A stretch of DNA of 64,000 nt, from contig NC_016630.1 of assembly GCF_000163895.2 (NCBI RefSeq), forward strand, positions 744,001 to 808,000. The letters are read 5' to 3'. The notes under the pieces are model-generated. The model had not been told where the DNA came from and ran no database searches. It saw nothing but the letters and a program-made list of their open reading frames with translations. Each line of letters begins with the position of its first letter. Positions within the stretch are counted from its first letter, which is position 1. This DNA is from Filifactor alocis ATCC 35896. Lineage in GTDB: Bacteria; Bacillota; Clostridia; Peptostreptococcales; Filifactoraceae. Shown here piece after piece: positions 61,757 to 64,000 of the stretch. A program made the position numbers and the translations under genes.

Positions 61757-61758
61757 AA

Positions 61759-61799
61759 AAAAGTTTTTCTTGTAGTCCTACAAGGAAAACTTTTTTTCT
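61759..61799 (+). terminator. etfBA terminator
   Basis: AAAGTTTTTCTTGTAG pairs with CTACAAGGAAAACTTT around TCC, followed by a T run. Confidence 0.9.
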
Positions 61800-61868
61800 C
61801 TTTCTCATTACAAAACAACATTTTTATACTAAAACCCTGTTAAACTGTTGACCTCATAGAATCTCTAT

Positions 61869-62004
61869 AAGTTATACTTTTGATTGTTTCATTCATCAGT
61901 TGATTTACACTTTCACAGAGTCTGTGCATAACTTTTTCAAGTGTCTCAAATACTTCATTTTCCAAGAAATAATAAAATAACTCCTATTGAGTTTTCGCAT
62001 GAAA
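61869..62004 (+). repeat. Interspersed repeat R, copy 3
   Basis: Closest to copies at 3352-3489 and 32164-32296; contains CACAGAGTCTGTG as a perfect hairpin arm pair around G. Between etfBA and the VanW gene. Confidence 0.8.
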
Positions 62005-62298
62005 TATAGACATAGTGTATGATAATAAAGAAAGACAATAAAAGGTAATAACACTGAAAAAGCAAATTTTTATTACAACTTTAATGAGTAGTCAATATTG
62101 ATATTCCTGTCTGTCAAAGTGGATTTCTTCGGTCACATCATTCTTATTTGTCGGTGTCGGTTTTTCCAAAATCCTACATCCTCTTACTCCTATATTGATT
62201 TTAATCTATTTCAGTTACTGTATTTTACTTTTTCGAATCGAAATCACGATGAATCACAATATATTGAATCAGTCCTTTTCATATCCTATTTTTCAAAA

Positions 62299-62351
62299 AT
62301 ATTACAATTTTGTAATATCTAAAAAAAATCCCTTATTTCCACAATATTGTG
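62299..62351. promoter_or_regulatory. Two palindromes upstream of the VanW gene
   Basis: ATATTACAA-TT-TTGTAATAT (62299-62318) and CACAATATTGTG (62340-62351), both perfect. A TATGAT at 62353-62358 could be the -10. Possible operators for an unknown regulator. The rest of 62005-62447 shows no gene. Confidence 0.5.
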
Positions 62352-62447
62352 ATATGATAGACGTATATATGTTTACAAAATGAATCGTGCATTTCTTTTT
62401 TATAAAAATAAATTTATTGAAACTACGCAATTAAGGAGGTTTTTTGA

Positions 62448-63287
62448 TTGCAACTAAAAAAAATCATTTCAGCAACACTGCTATTGGGACTTCTCGGAAG
62501 TTCTGCTGTCTTTGCAGATGTAGAACCAAATCCGGCTGAGACACCGAATCCCACAGCTACCGATGAACAATCTTATAATTCGGAAACAGAACCTACAGAA
62601 AATACTTCTGATGATACCGTTCCGACCGACTTAGAAGTCTTAGATTCCTTGGATGAAAATTACTATAATCAAGAGCAAGTGACCCCACCGGTTCTAAAGG
62701 TGATTTCTCTTGGAAAATCAACTTCCAATTTTGCTTCTTCCCCATCCAACAGAAAATTCAATATAAAAAAAGCTGTGAACGCTTTAAACGGAAAAGTGAT
62801 ACAACCGGGCGAAATATTTGATTTCAACCGCATAGTAGGTCCTACTTCTCAAGCAACAGGTTATCGAAATGCAAAAGTTATCACCGACGGAGAATTTGTA
62901 GACGGATATGGCGGAGGAGTTTGTCAAGTGTCTTCTACCTTGTTTAATGCCGCCTTAAACAGCGGAATGGACATTGTTCAAAGAAGAAATCACTCTTTGC
63001 GCATCTCCTACTATCCTGCAGGATATGATGCAGCTGTAAACTACGGTTCTTTGAACTTTAAGTTCAAAAACACCTACAAAGTTCCCGTAAAAATTAAGGC
63101 AACCGCTGATAATAAGAATATTACAATCGAGTTGGTTGCGCTTCAAGATACTACAAAAAAAGTGGTTTCTCTTTCTCGTGAGAAGAAGGGAGATAACACC
63201 TTTGTTATTTCCAGAAAAATCAAAGAAAATAATGTCATTATCAAAAAAGACACCTTCCGTTCCACTTATGGTATCAAGAAAAAATAA
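62448..63287 (+). CDS. VanW family secreted protein
   Basis: 279 residues. Signal peptide with Ala-x-Ala-like cleavage near residue 24 (SSAVFAD), an acidic Pro/Thr/Glu linker (about 25-75), then a VanW domain: GEIFDFNRIVGPTSQATGY, GYGGGVCQVSSTLFNAAL, RRNHSLRISYYPAGYDA. Often found near glycopeptide-resistance or peptidoglycan genes, but its role is unknown and no van genes are here. The start is a TTG with GGAGG eight bases upstream. Confidence 0.92.
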   Translation: MQLKKIISATLLLGLLGSSAVFADVEPNPAETPNPTATDEQSYNSETEPTENTSDDTVPTDLEVLDSLDENYYNQEQVTPPVLKVISLGKSTSNFASSPSNRKFNIKKAVNALNGKVIQPGEIFDFNRIVGPTSQATGYRNAKVITDGEFVDGYGGGVCQVSSTLFNAALNSGMDIVQRRNHSLRISYYPAGYDAAVNYGSLNFKFKNTYKVPVKIKATADNKNITIELVALQDTTKKVVSLSREKKGDNTFVISRKIKENNVIIKKDTFRSTYGIKKK

Positions 63288-63334
63288 TTTTGCTAAACAC
63301 GCTTTCTCTATCCTAATATAGAGAACTGACACAA

Positions 63335-63367
63335 AAAATAGTCGGAGTTTTCTCCGACTATTTTTAT
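63335..63367 (+). terminator. Terminator of the VanW gene
   Basis: Stem AAATAGTCGGAG/CTCCGACTATTT around TTTT, T run follows; works in both directions. Confidence 0.92.
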
Positions 63368-63547
63368 TTGATACGAATACCGACCAAGTCTATAAGACTC
63401 ACTAAAATACTCATGCCAATCACTGATTAAAGTTATCACAAAAAGCTGTTTTTTCGGTACTATTGTATTTTATTCTCTTGGTAAAATACTAAAACCCGTT
63501 CTATATTTAAAATAATGTTTACTATCATTTATAAACCGGACATTTCT

Positions 63548-64000
63548 CTACTTATCACTCTCTTCAATCCGATCCATAATTTGATACAATATTTCTTGCA
63601 TCTTTTGATCTGTATCTGCAATCACATTCGCACATTCCAATAATTTTGCACCGATGTCTTCCGAATCAATCGTCTTTTTTTTGTAACGCAAATGATGTTC
63701 CAAGCTCGCCCAAAAGTCCATCGCAATCGTTCGAATTTGTAATTCCGCTCGAATAAATTCCTTGTGATCCGAAAAGAACACAGGAACTTCCACTATCATA
63801 TGATAACTTCGATATCCGTTTGGTTTCGGATTCTTGAAATAATCTTTGATTTCTATAATTTTAACATCATCTTGCTTTTCAAGCATTCCCGAAAGCTCAT
63901 AAATATCATCAATAAAAGAACAGATGACACGAAGTCCTGCAATATCATTCAAATTCTTTTCCATAGACTCTACAGAAATCGGCAAATTTCGTCTTTTTAA
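63548..64000 (-). CDS. Small alarmone synthetase (RelA/SpoT domain), C-terminal part
   Basis: The reading frame is open to the window edge, so the gene's start lies beyond 64000. The visible 150 residues hold the second half of a RelA/SpoT ppGpp synthetase domain: IAGLRVICSFIDDIYEL, PNGYRSYHMIVEVP, ELQIRTIAMDFWASLEHHLRYKK. Of the RelQ/YjbM size class. Makes (p)ppGpp in stress. An apparent TTG at 63983 is inside the gene. Confidence 0.9.
   Translation of the reverse strand, partial: LKRRNLPISVESMEKNLNDIAGLRVICSFIDDIYELSGMLEKQDDVKIIEIKDYFKNPKPNGYRSYHMIVEVPVFFSDHKEFIRAELQIRTIAMDFWASLEHHLRYKKKTIDSEDIGAKLLECANVIADTDQKMQEILYQIMDRIEESDK

Noticed and set aside
62110..62145. Possible fourth, degenerate copy of the rRNA-spacer hairpin repeat
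   Set aside because: It shares GGATTTCTTCG and GGTCACAT with copy 2 but lacks the hairpin and the CTCC flank; too short to separate from chance.

Overview
The window is a stretch of chromosome from a low-GC, Gram-positive anaerobe of the Clostridia. The evidence is AT-rich DNA with purine-rich GGAGG ribosome binding sites and frequent TTG starts, a SAM-I riboswitch before metK, an 18-tRNA cluster behind an rRNA operon, a BirA-type biotin operon, and anaerobic genes (hybrid-cluster protein, Na+-translocating decarboxylase subunit, EtfBA, L-serine dehydratase, formate-THF ligase). A Peptostreptococcaceae-like genus such as Filifactor is possible, but that is a guess that needs the 16S sequence searched. 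I see no prophage, insertion sequence, CRISPR array or large island.

Layout. 0.2-9.3 kb: lipoproteins, radA, a decarboxylase beta subunit with an overlooked 41-residue partner, queH, small membrane proteins and murJ. 9.4-14.8 kb: one minus-strand operon, DUF2232 protein-gdpP-rplI-dnaB-GNAT and probably murJ. 15.2-22.8 kb: a complete minus-strand rRNA operon (16S-23S-5S) with tandem promoters, both processing stems and 18 tRNAs, then tRNA-Arg(CCT) with its own promoter. 23.2-36.8 kb: tRNA-Ser(GGA), tadA, recD2, a PHP phosphoesterase, riboswitch-controlled metK, degV, lipoproteins and class I ribonucleotide reductase. 36.9-42.2 kb: a Crp/Fnr regulator divergent from a six-gene hcp operon, with three related palindromes between them. 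42.4-45.2 kb: bioY-bioD-bioA under a BirA-like operator. 46.7-54.6 kb: sdaAB/sdaAA, fchA, fhs, gltX, ispD-ispF. 55.0-57.9 kb: phaJ-phaE-phaC for polyhydroxyalkanoate. 58.2-61.8 kb: an NhaC antiporter and etfBA followed by a 15-copy perfect 14-bp tandem array. 62.4-64.0 kb: a VanW protein and the end of a small alarmone synthetase gene.

How the genes fit together. Serine deamination (sdaAB/AA), formate-THF ligase and cyclodeaminase suggest amino-acid and one-carbon fermentation. EtfBA and phaJEC suggest acyl-CoA/crotonyl-CoA metabolism with a carbon store as electron sink. The decarboxylase beta subunit and NhaC point to sodium energetics, and the decarboxylase would use biotin supplied through bioYDA. 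The hcp operon is a likely defence against nitrosative or oxidative stress.

The least explained material is non-coding: a roughly 135-bp interspersed repeat in three copies, a hairpin repeat family flanking 23S whose stems vary compensatorily, the 14-bp array behind etfA, and a 450-nt leader between the 23S processing stem and mature 23S.
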